Shown here in pieces: positions 18,685 to 26,149 of a stretch of DNA of 64,000 nucleotides. The notes under the pieces are model-generated. The model searched no databases, was not told the DNA's origin, and saw nothing but the letters and a program-made list of their open reading frames with translations. The stretch comes from Embleya scabrispora DSM 41855 (GTDB lineage Bacteria > Actinomycetota > Actinomycetes > Streptomycetales > Streptomycetaceae), in contig NZ_KB889662.1 in the NCBI RefSeq assembly GCF_000372745.1, positions 1-64,000 on the forward strand, written 5' to 3'. The first letter of the stretch is position 1, and each line of letters opens with the position of its first letter. The translations under genes were made by a program, and so were the position numbers.

Positions 18685-19367
18685 AGTCTTTTCCCGTTCA
18701 GGTCGATTGCCGCGGTGGTCCACAGGCCGGCGATCTCGTCGGCCAGATCGGCCACGTCGGTGAAGCCGGCGAATTTGGCGTTGGGTCGAGCCTCTCGCAT
18801 CGCGTCGTTGACGAGCGCCTTGACCACGAGGATGGTGGCCGCCGCGTCCGTCTCGGCGAACGCGTCGGCGAGCGCGAGCGTCCAGGTCTCCGCGGCCGCC
18901 TTGGCCGCAGCGTAGCCCGCGTTGCCCTGGGTCGGTCGGCCGGCCGCCGCCGCGGAGATCAGCACGAACCGCCCGCGCGCACTGCGGGCGAGCGCCTCGT
19001 GGAAGGCCAGGCTGGTGTGTTGCACGGTACGCACGAGCAGGTCGTGCAGGAACGCCCAGTCCTCCAGCGAGTTGTCGCCGAACTTCTTGCCCCCGCGCCA
19101 CCCGCCGACCAGGTGCACGAGCCCGTCCACGCGCCCGTGCTCGCGCTCGACGTCCGCCGCCCACCGGTGGGTGGCGGCCACGTCGAGCAGGTCCACCACC
19201 GCGCCGTGTGCGCCGGGCGCCGCGTCCACGCTCTCCCGCAACCGTTCGGCGTCCGCGTCCGCGCCGTACACATGCGCACCGGCCCGCGCCAGCCGGGCGA
19301 GCACCGCGCGTCCGGTCGGCCCACCCGCGCCCGCGACCGCGATCACCGCGCCGTCGAGACCGTTCAT
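18666..19367 (-). CDS. SDR family NAD(P)-dependent oxidoreductase
   Basis: A 233-residue short-chain dehydrogenase. The cofactor motif is GAGGPTGRAV near the N-terminus. The catalytic pattern is present as ISAAAAGRPTQGNAGYAAAKAAAE (Ser ... Tyr-x-x-x-Lys). The ATG at 19367 has GAGGAG nine bases upstream. It lies between DUF6421 (121-base gap) and threonine aldolase (overlap), and probably acts in the same unknown pathway. The substrate cannot be predicted. Confidence 0.87.
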   Translation of the reverse strand: MNGLDGAVIAVAGAGGPTGRAVLARLARAGAHVYGADADAERLRESVDAAPGAHGAVVDLLDVAATHRWAADVEREHGRVDGLVHLVGGWRGGKKFGDNSLEDWAFLHDLLVRTVQHTSLAFHEALARSARGRFVLISAAAAGRPTQGNAGYAAAKAAAETWTLALADAFAETDAAATILVVKALVNDAMREARPNAKFAGFTDVADLADEIAGLWTTAAIDLNGKRLCLNVP

Positions 19368-19488
19368 CACACCCACTCCTCGTTCACCGTGCCGTTCGTC
19401 TCGGCCTTGCCCAAGCTCGCCGCGCGGGCCCGGCGGGCCCCGCGACCTCGTTGCGCGCACCCTCGCCGAGCCGGGTGCGGCGTACCGG

Positions 19489-20877
19489 TCACGACGCCTC
19501 GGCCGCCCGCCCCGTCGAATCCTTCGCGAGGTCCTGCATCGGGCTGTCCGAGGTGATCCCCCGGGTCGAGGCGATCACGTCGCGCAGCCGCCGGTTGAGC
19601 GCCTCGTAGAACATGCTCAGCGGGAACTCGTCCGGCAACACCGCGTCCACGAGCGCCTTGGGCGGCCCGTCCATCGGCAGCGCGGCGGGCCCCTTCGCCC
19701 ACACCGAGCCGGGGTGCGGCGGCACGTACTCGGCGACCAGCGTGTAGCCGGCCAGCCAGTGGCCGACCTTCGAGCGATCCACACCCTCGCGGTAGAGCCG
19801 GTCCACCTCGTCGTAGAGCCCGAGCACCGCGTCGGTGATCCGGTCCCAGTCCACGACGAGCCGATTGTCCGCCCACTCCAGCACGCCCGCCCGGTGCAGG
19901 TAGGCGAACAGCAGTTGCCCGCCCAGCCCGTCGTAGTTGCGCACCCGGCCACCGGTGACCGGGAAGCGGAACAGCCGGTCGAAGATCACCGCGTACTGCA
20001 CCCGGCGCGCGGTCGACACACCCTCGGCGGCCAGCGTGACCGCCTCGCGGAACGCGGTCAGGTCACACCGCAGCTCCTCCAGCGCGTACATCCAAAACGG
20101 CATGCGCTGCTTGATCATGAACGGGTCGAACGGCATGGGGCCGCGCATGTGGCTGCGGTCGTGGATCAGGTCCCACAACACGAACGCGTCCTGGGCGAGC
20201 TGCTGACTCTGCACCAACTCCGCGGCTTCCGACGGAAGGTCCAGGCCGAGCGTCTGCGACGCGGCGGCCGCGACCCGACGAAAGCGCGCCGCCTCACGGT
20301 CGCAGAAGATGCCGCCCCAGGTGTACGTGGGCACCTCGCGCACGGCCACCGTCTCGGGGAAGAGCACCGCCGAGTCGGTGTCGTAACCGGCGGTGAAGTC
20401 GACGAACGCGATCGGCACGAACATCGCGTTGTCGTAGCGCCCGGCCTCCAACTCGGCCAGCCACTGCGGCCACACCACGCGCAACAGCACCGCCTCGACG
20501 TTGCGGTTCGGGTTGCCGTTCTGGGTGTTCATCGGAAACACCACGAGGTGCTCCAGTCCGTCCCGGCGGTCCCGCTCCGGGCGGAACGCCACGAGCGAAT
20601 CCAGGAAGTCGGGGCGGCCGAAGCCCCCCGCCGACCAGCGCCGGAAATCGGCCACGACCGCGTCGAGGTACGCCTCGTCGTGCGGGAACAGCGGTGCGAG
20701 CCCGGTGATCGAGGAGGTGATGTCGGCGACCAGCGCCCGCGCGGACTCATGGCCCGACGGCTCGATCGAACCGTCCTTGGCCTGCAGCGGACGCAGGTCG
20801 GCGACGGATTGCTTGAGCACGGGCCACAACGGGTGATCGACGGCGGTACGGACGGCTACGGGGGTCATGTTGGACAT
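19489..20877 (-). CDS. DUF6421 family protein
   Basis: A 462-residue soluble protein that I recognise as the actinomycete family DUF6421, with no established function. Notable features are a conserved-looking WDLIHDRSHMRG stretch (His at about residues 238 and 243, arranged like metal ligands), NTQNGNPNRNVEAVLLRVVWPQW near residue 120, and many aromatic residues in the C-terminal half. The ATG start has a GAGAGGG sequence seven bases upstream. It is the first gene of an operon with an SDR and threonine aldolase, which implies an enzymatic role. Its leader carries an inverted repeat (20959-21008) and, further upstream, two copies of the palindrome found at purine-catabolic promoters. Confidence 0.8.
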   Translation of the reverse strand: MSNMTPVAVRTAVDHPLWPVLKQSVADLRPLQAKDGSIEPSGHESARALVADITSSITGLAPLFPHDEAYLDAVVADFRRWSAGGFGRPDFLDSLVAFRPERDRRDGLEHLVVFPMNTQNGNPNRNVEAVLLRVVWPQWLAELEAGRYDNAMFVPIAFVDFTAGYDTDSAVLFPETVAVREVPTYTWGGIFCDREAARFRRVAAAASQTLGLDLPSEAAELVQSQQLAQDAFVLWDLIHDRSHMRGPMPFDPFMIKQRMPFWMYALEELRCDLTAFREAVTLAAEGVSTARRVQYAVIFDRLFRFPVTGGRVRNYDGLGGQLLFAYLHRAGVLEWADNRLVVDWDRITDAVLGLYDEVDRLYREGVDRSKVGHWLAGYTLVAEYVPPHPGSVWAKGPAALPMDGPPKALVDAVLPDEFPLSMFYEALNRRLRDVIASTRGITSDSPMQDLAKDSTGRAAEAS

Positions 20878-21156
20878 GGAACCCTCTCAGGAGAAAGCAG
20901 GAACCACGGTCAGATGAACCTACGTCAAAAGATTTTAACGCCGCAAGGCCCTTTCAAACGCAATCTTATCGTCACGGGTACGTTTTGCCCGAAAAAGTTG
21001 AGATTGCGATCAAGGTGCTTCCGATCACATCCGCAGGTCGACGCACCTCGGGACGGCGCTTGGCGGAAGACACAAGGTTTCGCCGGCTCGGCCGGCGAGG
21101 GCTGTGGCTGTGGCTGTGGCCGTCGACCGTCCATCCGACGCCTCCCTACAGTCTCG

Positions 21157-21171
21157 TTCCATTGAACGGAA
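21157..21171. promoter_or_regulatory. Putative IclR-type operator, copy 1 upstream of DUF6421
   Basis: TTCCATTGAACGGAA matches the TTCCG-N5-CGGAA palindrome seen upstream of hyi and aceB, with one arm base changed. It lies 280 bases upstream of the DUF6421 start. Confidence 0.45.
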
Positions 21172-21177
21172 TATTGA

Positions 21178-21192
21178 CTCCGCATAACGGAA
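21178..21192. promoter_or_regulatory. Putative IclR-type operator, copy 2 upstream of DUF6421
   Basis: CTCCGCATAACGGAA matches TTCCG-N5-CGGAA at nine of ten arm bases. It is spaced 21 bases from copy 1, the same spacing as the pair upstream of hyi. Confidence 0.45.
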
Positions 21193-21465
21193 TAGTGGCC
21201 AGGGGGACGCCCCGGCCCCGTATCCACTCCCACTGCCCGATCCTGCGATCCCATACATCCGATGCGCCGGGCCGTGGCGCGACGGCACGATCCCGGCCAT
21301 CCCGCCGGGTCGGGGGGACGGCAGCGCCCCGGGCCGCCCATCGTCGGCGGCCCGGCCGCTCCGGTCCCGCAACCGGTCCTCGGCGGCGCGGGCATCGTGC
21401 CGATCCCGGGGCCGGCAACGCCCTTCGGTCGCGGGCCACTTGCCTCGACGGCGCCCGAACACGGG

Positions 21466-21500
21466 CGTAGGCCCCGCCGAAGTACTCGGCGGGGCCTACG
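21466..21500 (-). terminator. Terminator downstream of the Rpf gene
   Basis: CGTAGGCCCCGCCGA (21466-21480) pairs perfectly with TCGGCGGGGCCTACG (21486-21500) around the loop AGTAC. It lies 14 bases past the Rpf gene stop. Confidence 0.8.
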
Positions 21501-21513
21501 TCGTGACGGTGGA

Positions 21514-22257
21514 TCAGATGGCGAGCTGGGTGCCCACGGCGATCACGTTCGGGTTGCCCCCGATGACGCTCGCGTTGGCGGCGTACAGGGCCTTGTAGCC
21601 ACCCTTGACGCCGAGCTTGGCGGCGACCCCGGACAGCGTGTCACCGGCCTTGACGGTGTAGGCGCCGGAGCCCGAAGACTGCTTGGTCGCGGCGGACTTC
21701 GGCGCGTCGTGCTTCGGTGCGGCCTGCTTCGGCTGCACCCGGACCTTGGCCGTGTCGTCGGCGGGGGTCTTCGGCGCGTTCTCGGTCACGGACTCGGCCT
21801 TGGGTGCGGCCTTCGGCTCGACCTTGCTCTTGGTCTTGCCGGTGGTCGACGAGTCGGCCGTGGCGGAGGCGTTGCCGCCCTTGCCCAGACCGGCCTTCTG
21901 CGAGCAGATCGGCCAGGCGCCGGGACCCTGGCTCGCCAGGACCCGCTCGGCGACCGCGATCTGCTGGTCCTTGGTGGCGTGCGCGGCGCTGGGGGCGTAC
22001 TGGCTGCCGCCGAACGCGTTCCAGGTGCTCGGGGTGAACTGCAGACCGCCGGTGAAGCCGTTGCCCGTGTTGATGCTCCAGTTCCCGGTGCTCTCGCACT
22101 GGGCGACCGCGTCCCACGTGGACGAGGACGCGGCGCTCGCGCTGCCCGCCATGCCCATGAGGGGAAGGACGAGACCCGCACCGGCGGCGACGGCGATGCC
22201 GGCGCGACGGCCACGAGAGAGCGAGCGAACGGGAGCGGTGATGGCACGGAAGGTCAT
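21514..22257 (-). CDS. Resuscitation-promoting-factor-like transglycosylase with LysM
   Basis: A 247-residue secreted protein. The signal peptide ends near residue 43 (GSASA-ASS). The Rpf/transglycosylase-like domain begins STWDAVAQCESTGNW, with the catalytic Glu at residue 55 and paired cysteines (C54 and the C of WPICS). It continues GLQFTPSTWNAFGG. A Lys/Ala/Pro-rich linker follows. A LysM domain (AYTVKAGDTLSGVAAKLGVKGGYKALYAAN) ends the protein and binds peptidoglycan. Rpf enzymes cleave cell-wall glycan and promote germination or regrowth. The leader holds a c-di-AMP riboswitch, as known upstream of rpfA in Streptomyces. It is monocistronic with a strong terminator. Confidence 0.92.
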   Translation of the reverse strand: MTFRAITAPVRSLSRGRRAGIAVAAGAGLVLPLMGMAGSASAASSSTWDAVAQCESTGNWSINTGNGFTGGLQFTPSTWNAFGGSQYAPSAAHATKDQQIAVAERVLASQGPGAWPICSQKAGLGKGGNASATADSSTTGKTKSKVEPKAAPKAESVTENAPKTPADDTAKVRVQPKQAAPKHDAPKSAATKQSSGSGAYTVKAGDTLSGVAAKLGVKGGYKALYAANASVIGGNPNVIAVGTQLAI

Positions 22258-22643
22258 TGATTACCTCGTCGGGCGCCTACGAAGTTAGCTGTCGGGTTCG
22301 GACGATTGGCCCGGCCTCGCCTGGAACAGGCATGGCTTCACCCCAGACATCGACATGGCCGATGTCGGCACTCACTTGGTTCCCCCGCTCCTGCCGCCAG
22401 TCGATATCGACTGCGTCCCTCGGGCGGCGGCAGGATTCGGCGTACCGCCCGGGGAGTCCGCTTGTGCGAACAACCACGAAGCTACGCACCGCTCCGCCGG
22501 GCCGGCAAACATTTCGGGTGATTTGTGAGGTGCCCCATAGGGAGGAATAGCACCGATTTGCCCGATATGTCGCCAACCTTGCAGGTCACGGCGCCGGCGC
22601 CCACGGTGCGCGGCCGCGTGATCACCCGTGCTTCAGCGACGAG
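22258..22643. other. Leader of the Rpf gene and upstream spacer
   Basis: The 386 bases between the Rpf start and the EthD stop hold the c-di-AMP riboswitch (22271-22450). The remaining 190 bases probably contain the Rpf promoter; they are locally less GC-rich around 22500-22570. I see no gene. Confidence 0.6.
22271..22450 (-). ncRNA. ydaO-yuaA (cyclic di-AMP) riboswitch
   Basis: Read on the minus strand, the leader contains the hallmarks of this class in order: GCCGAATCCTGCCGCC at the 5' end, CGGGGGAACC, TGGGGTGAAGCCATGC, and the 3' terminal CCCGACAGCTAACTTCGTAG. It sits about 15 bases ahead of the Rpf start codon. Known members bind cyclic di-AMP and switch off expression, and upstream of rpf genes in Streptomyces they link resuscitation enzymes to c-di-AMP level. 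Boundaries are approximate. Confidence 0.9.
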
Positions 22644-22979
22644 CTATTCCGTCGCGGGCAGCTCCACAGGTACGACTACCCGTTCCTCGTCCCAGAGGAA
22701 CGTCGCACCGCCGGTCGCGAAATTGGCGAGATCGGCCACCGTGGCCCGGCCCTGCGGCGAATCCAGGGTCGCTTCGATACCCGCGCGAGTCGGTGCGTAC
22801 AGCCCGACCACCAGGTAATAGGGCGGCTGCGCGCCGGACGGATCCGGTTCGCACTTGCCGATGGTCCAGCCGGTCAGCCCGGGCATGGTGCGGGCGAGCG
22901 GCAGGTGCTTCTCCCAGTAATAGGTGTCGAACGCCGCCGGGTCCTCGGGGCGGCCATAGAGCACGGTCAGCTTGTACAC
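22644..22979 (-). CDS. EthD family protein
   Basis: A 111-residue protein of the EthD dimeric alpha+beta-barrel family. It shows the N-terminal YKLTVLYGRPEDPAAFDTYYWEKHLPLARTMPGL pattern, in which the H-x-P-L-A motif is conserved. Some family members assist oxygenases or act as small cyclases, but most are uncharacterised. It follows the TIM-barrel gene by 92 bases on the same strand and may be the third gene of that operon. Confidence 0.85.
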   Translation of the reverse strand: MYKLTVLYGRPEDPAAFDTYYWEKHLPLARTMPGLTGWTIGKCEPDPSGAQPPYYLVVGLYAPTRAGIEATLDSPQGRATVADLANFATGGATFLWDEERVVVPVELPATE

Positions 22980-23071
22980 GCCGACTCCTCACGATCGTGC
23001 GGTGGATGTGTGTCCTGCGGGTGGTGCCCTGTGCGTCCGGCGGATGGTGCCCGGATGGGTTCGCGCGTGCG

Positions 23072-23896
23072 CTAGCGGACGGCGATGCCCTTGAACGCCC
23101 GTGCCTGGTCGGTAATGGCCACCTCGGTCGGCAGCCGTTCCATGCTGGAGGCGCCGAAGAAGCCCACCACGCCGGTGGTGTGGGCCAGCACGTACGCGGC
23201 GTCCTCGGGTTCGGCGATCGGCCCGCCGTGGCACAGCACCAGCACGTCGGGGTTCACCTCCGCCGCCGCGTCGCGCATGCGTTGCACCCGCTCCACGGCC
23301 TGGTCGAGCGAGACCGCGGTGGTCGCGCCGATGCTGCCCTTGGTGGTCAGCCCCAGATGCGGGACCAGGATGTCGGCGCCCGCCGCGGCCATCGCGCGGG
23401 CCTGCTCGGCGTCGAAGACGTAGGGGGCGGTGAGCAGACCGCGCTCGGCGGCCAGCCGGATCATCTCCACCTCCAGGTCGTAGCCCATCCCGGTCTCCTC
23501 CAGGTTCTGCCGGAAGACGCCGTCGAACAGGCCGACCGTGGGGAAGTTCTGCACACCCGCGAAGCCCATCGCGGCGAGCTGGTCCAGGAAGTGCGGCATG
23601 ATCCGGAACGGATCGGTGCCGCACACACCCGCCAGTACCGGGGTGCGCCGGACCACGGGCAGCACCTCGCCCGCCATCTCGACCACGATCGCGTTGGCGT
23701 CGCCGTAGGGCAGCAGCCCGGCGAGTGAACCCCGGCCGGCCATTCGGTAGCGGCCCGAGTTGTAGATGATGATCAGGTCCACGCCGCCGGCCTCGGCACA
23801 CTTGGCCGACAGTCCCGTGCCCGCGCCCGCGCCGATCACGACGCCGCCCTGCTCGACCGTCCGGTGCAGCCGGCCCCGCGCCTCGCGTCCGTTCAT
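23072..23896 (-). CDS. Phosphoenolpyruvate hydrolase family (TIM-barrel) protein
   Basis: A 274-residue protein from ATG 23896. The family signature [47 protein letters not shown] starts near residue 19. It continues with [16 protein letters not shown] and [18 protein letters not shown]. It is a TIM barrel related to IGPS/phosphoenolpyruvate-mutase-like folds (PF09370) and equals the C-terminal half of the plant Tm-1 protein. The ATG is one base after the stop of the Tm-1-like ATP-binding gene, so the two are coupled. A GTG four codons earlier is an alternative start. The reaction in bacteria is not firmly established. Confidence 0.85.
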   Translation of the reverse strand: MNGREARGRLHRTVEQGGVVIGAGAGTGLSAKCAEAGGVDLIIIYNSGRYRMAGRGSLAGLLPYGDANAIVVEMAGEVLPVVRRTPVLAGVCGTDPFRIMPHFLDQLAAMGFAGVQNFPTVGLFDGVFRQNLEETGMGYDLEVEMIRLAAERGLLTAPYVFDAEQARAMAAAGADILVPHLGLTTKGSIGATTAVSLDQAVERVQRMRDAAAEVNPDVLVLCHGGPIAEPEDAAYVLAHTTGVVGFFGASSMERLPTEVAITDQARAFKGIAVR

Positions 23897-23897
23897 C

Positions 23898-25142
23898 TCA
23901 GTCCACACGTCCCTTCGTGATCATTTCGTGCAGTCGATCCGCAGCCGCCGTGGCGAACTTCGGATCGTTGATGTCCGTCGCCGCCTCGTGCAACTCGACG
24001 GAGCTATCCGCGAGTCCGGCTCGCAGTTCGTCGAACAGCGCCTTGTCGGCGACGGAATCGTAGAAGGGCGCGCCCTCGACGTCGATCGCCGAGACCCCGT
24101 GCAGTGGCAGGTAGAGCGCGGTGGGACCGGTCGCGGCGGCCAGCTTGGCGGCGATCCGGCGACCCAGCTCGGCGTTCTCCGCGGGTGTGGTGCGCATCAG
24201 CGTCACCGTCGGGTTGTGCACGTACAACTGCCGCTCCTCGAACCGCGCGGGCACGGTGTCGCGCGGGCCGAAGTTGACCATGTCCAGCGCTCCCACGCTG
24301 ACCACCTGCGGCAGCCCCATCCGCCCGGCCGCGGTCAGCCGCTCGGGGCCCGCGCTGAGCACCCCGCCGACCAGGTCGTCGGCCAGCTCGGTGGTGGTCA
24401 GGTCGAGGATCCCGGCCAAAAAGCCCGCCTCGGCCAGATTCTCCATCGACGTGCCGCCCGCGCCGGTGGCGTGGAAGACCAGCACCTCGTAGCCCAGCTC
24501 GGTGAGCCGCTCGCGCGCGGCGTCCACCGCCGGGGTGGTCACCCCGAACATCGACGCGGCAACCAAAGGACGCCCCTCGCCGGTCACTCCCGCGACCGCC
24601 GCGCGATCCTCCGCGTAACCGCCGGCCATCCCCGCGATCGCATCCGCCGCGTTGCCCAGGATGCGCTCGGAGAGCCGGTTGATCCCGGCGATGTCCACGA
24701 CGCTGTACATCATCGTCACGTCCACCGCGCCGACGTACGGCGACACGTCGCCCGCCGCCATCGTGGAGACCAGCAGCTTGGGCACGCCCACCGGCAGCGC
24801 CCGCATCGCGTGGGAGGCGATGGCCGACCCGCCCGAGCCGCCCATCGCGAGCACGCCGTCCACCCGGCCCTCCTCGTAGAGCTCGCGCAGGATCGACGCG
24901 GCTCCCTCGGCCATCGCGGTGGTCGCCGCACCCCGGTCGGCCCGGGTGCGCAGGTCGGCCAGATCGGTGCCGGCCGCCGCCGCGACATCGGCCGCCTGCA
25001 CGTCGGCCTGGGCGAGCGACTCGCCGAGCACGCCCACGTTCATCAACACCACCTCGGCTCCCCTGGCACGCAGCCGGTAGGCCAACCACGCGTATTCGGA
25101 TCCCTTGGTGTCGAGCGTTCCGATCAGTACGACGGTGGGCAT
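23898..25142 (-). CDS. Tm-1-like ATP-binding domain protein (UPF0261)
   Basis: A 414-residue protein beginning [20 protein letters not shown], the family hallmark. The ATP-site glycine-rich segment [18 protein letters not shown] lies near residue 100. The second domain carries [20 protein letters not shown] and [17 protein letters not shown]. It equals the N-terminal half of the tomato Tm-1 protein, which binds a viral replicase; the role in bacteria is unknown. GGAGG stands six bases before the ATG. It is the first gene of an operon with the TIM-barrel and EthD genes, and divergent from an SDR gene. Confidence 0.88.
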   Translation of the reverse strand: MPTVVLIGTLDTKGSEYAWLAYRLRARGAEVVLMNVGVLGESLAQADVQAADVAAAAGTDLADLRTRADRGAATTAMAEGAASILRELYEEGRVDGVLAMGGSGGSAIASHAMRALPVGVPKLLVSTMAAGDVSPYVGAVDVTMMYSVVDIAGINRLSERILGNAADAIAGMAGGYAEDRAAVAGVTGEGRPLVAASMFGVTTPAVDAARERLTELGYEVLVFHATGAGGTSMENLAEAGFLAGILDLTTTELADDLVGGVLSAGPERLTAAGRMGLPQVVSVGALDMVNFGPRDTVPARFEERQLYVHNPTVTLMRTTPAENAELGRRIAAKLAAATGPTALYLPLHGVSAIDVEGAPFYDSVADKALFDELRAGLADSSVELHEAATDINDPKFATAAADRLHEMITKGRVD

Positions 25143-25298
25143 CGGTGCCTCCGGTGGGTCGGTAGGGCTGGCCGGGTTGACGCTTCGGCGGCGAACGGCC
25201 GCGCACAGTAACCCAACCGGATGATCATGGCGATTGAAAGCACCGTGCGGTAGGACGGGAGGCGAGTTCCGAAGATTTGGCACGTCACGGAGGTATCG

Positions 25299-26084
25299 AT
25301 GACGGAGGAACCGGACGGACGGGTCGCAATCGTCGCCGGAGCGGGCGACGGCATCGGGCGCGCCTGCGCGCTGGCCCTGGCCCGCACCGGTGCGGATCTG
25401 GCGCTGGCCGCGCGACGACCCGAGCCGTTGCGGCAACTCGCGGACGAGATCCGCGAGCTGACGGGCCGTCGGGTGATCGCGGTGCCGACCGACCTGGCCG
25501 ACCAGGCCGGGTGCCAAGCGCTGGTGGACACCGCGGCGGGCGAACTCGGCCGGGTGGACGTGGTGGTCAACGTCGCGACGTACAACCCGCCGGGCCGGCT
25601 GGAGGAGTTGGATCCGGCGGAGTTTCGGCGGGCGTTCGAGATCAACGTGCTCGGCGTACTGGCCGTCTCGCGTGCCGCGCTGCCGTACATGCGCGCGGTC
25701 GGCGGTGGGTCGATCGTGCAGATCAGCTCCGAGGCGCCGCGCGCGAAACTGGTGAACCTGGGCGCCTACGCGGCGACCAAGGCCGCGATGGAGGTCGCCT
25801 CCGGTGTGCTGGCCAAGGAGGTCGGCCCGGACGGCGTGCGGGTCAACGTGGTCGTCGCGGGCTACACCGACAACGCCAAACTGGCCGCGTACATCGCCGA
25901 CATCGCCGCACGCCGGGACGTGCCCGAGGCGGAGGTACGCGCCGAGATGACCAAGTCGTCGGCGCTGCGCCGGATCACCCGGCCGGAGGACATCGCGGAC
26001 GCGGTCGCGTTCCTGGCCTCGTCCGGGGCCCGGGCCATCACCGGCACGATCACCCCGGTCACCTCGGGCGTCTCCTTCGGCTGA
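25299..26084 (+). CDS. SDR family oxidoreductase
   Basis: A 261-residue classical short-chain dehydrogenase. It has AIVAGAGDGIGRACALALA (cofactor site), NVATYNPP replacing the usual NNAG, IVQISSEAP with the catalytic Ser, and YAATKAAME with Tyr-x-x-x-Lys. GGAGG precedes the ATG by six bases. It diverges from the Tm-1-like operon and may share its regulation. The substrate is unknown. Confidence 0.88.
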   Translation: MTEEPDGRVAIVAGAGDGIGRACALALARTGADLALAARRPEPLRQLADEIRELTGRRVIAVPTDLADQAGCQALVDTAAGELGRVDVVVNVATYNPPGRLEELDPAEFRRAFEINVLGVLAVSRAALPYMRAVGGGSIVQISSEAPRAKLVNLGAYAATKAAMEVASGVLAKEVGPDGVRVNVVVAGYTDNAKLAAYIADIAARRDVPEAEVRAEMTKSSALRRITRPEDIADAVAFLASSGARAITGTITPVTSGVSFG

Positions 26085-26149
26085 CCGCGGAGCTCGCGGC
26101 GGCGCACGGCGGCCCACATCCGCCACACCCGCCACACCCGCGAGCGCGC

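Larger units (their letters stand above)
20878..21513. other. 636-base intergenic region upstream of the DUF6421 operon
   Basis: No gene is supported here. It contains an unusually AT-rich stretch (about 20920-21010) with an 8-bp inverted repeat, CGCAATCT at 20959-20966 and AGATTGCG at 21001-21008, that encloses a smaller CGGG/CCCG hairpin. Further upstream lie two TTCC-type palindromes at 21157-21192. The left end carries the DUF6421 ribosome-binding site and the right end the Rpf terminator. Confidence 0.6.

Noticed and set aside
26093-26144. CTCGCGG/CCGCGAG inverted repeat between convergent SDR and PucR genes
   Set aside because: The arms are only 7 bp and 38 bases apart in GC-rich sequence, too weak to call a terminator.
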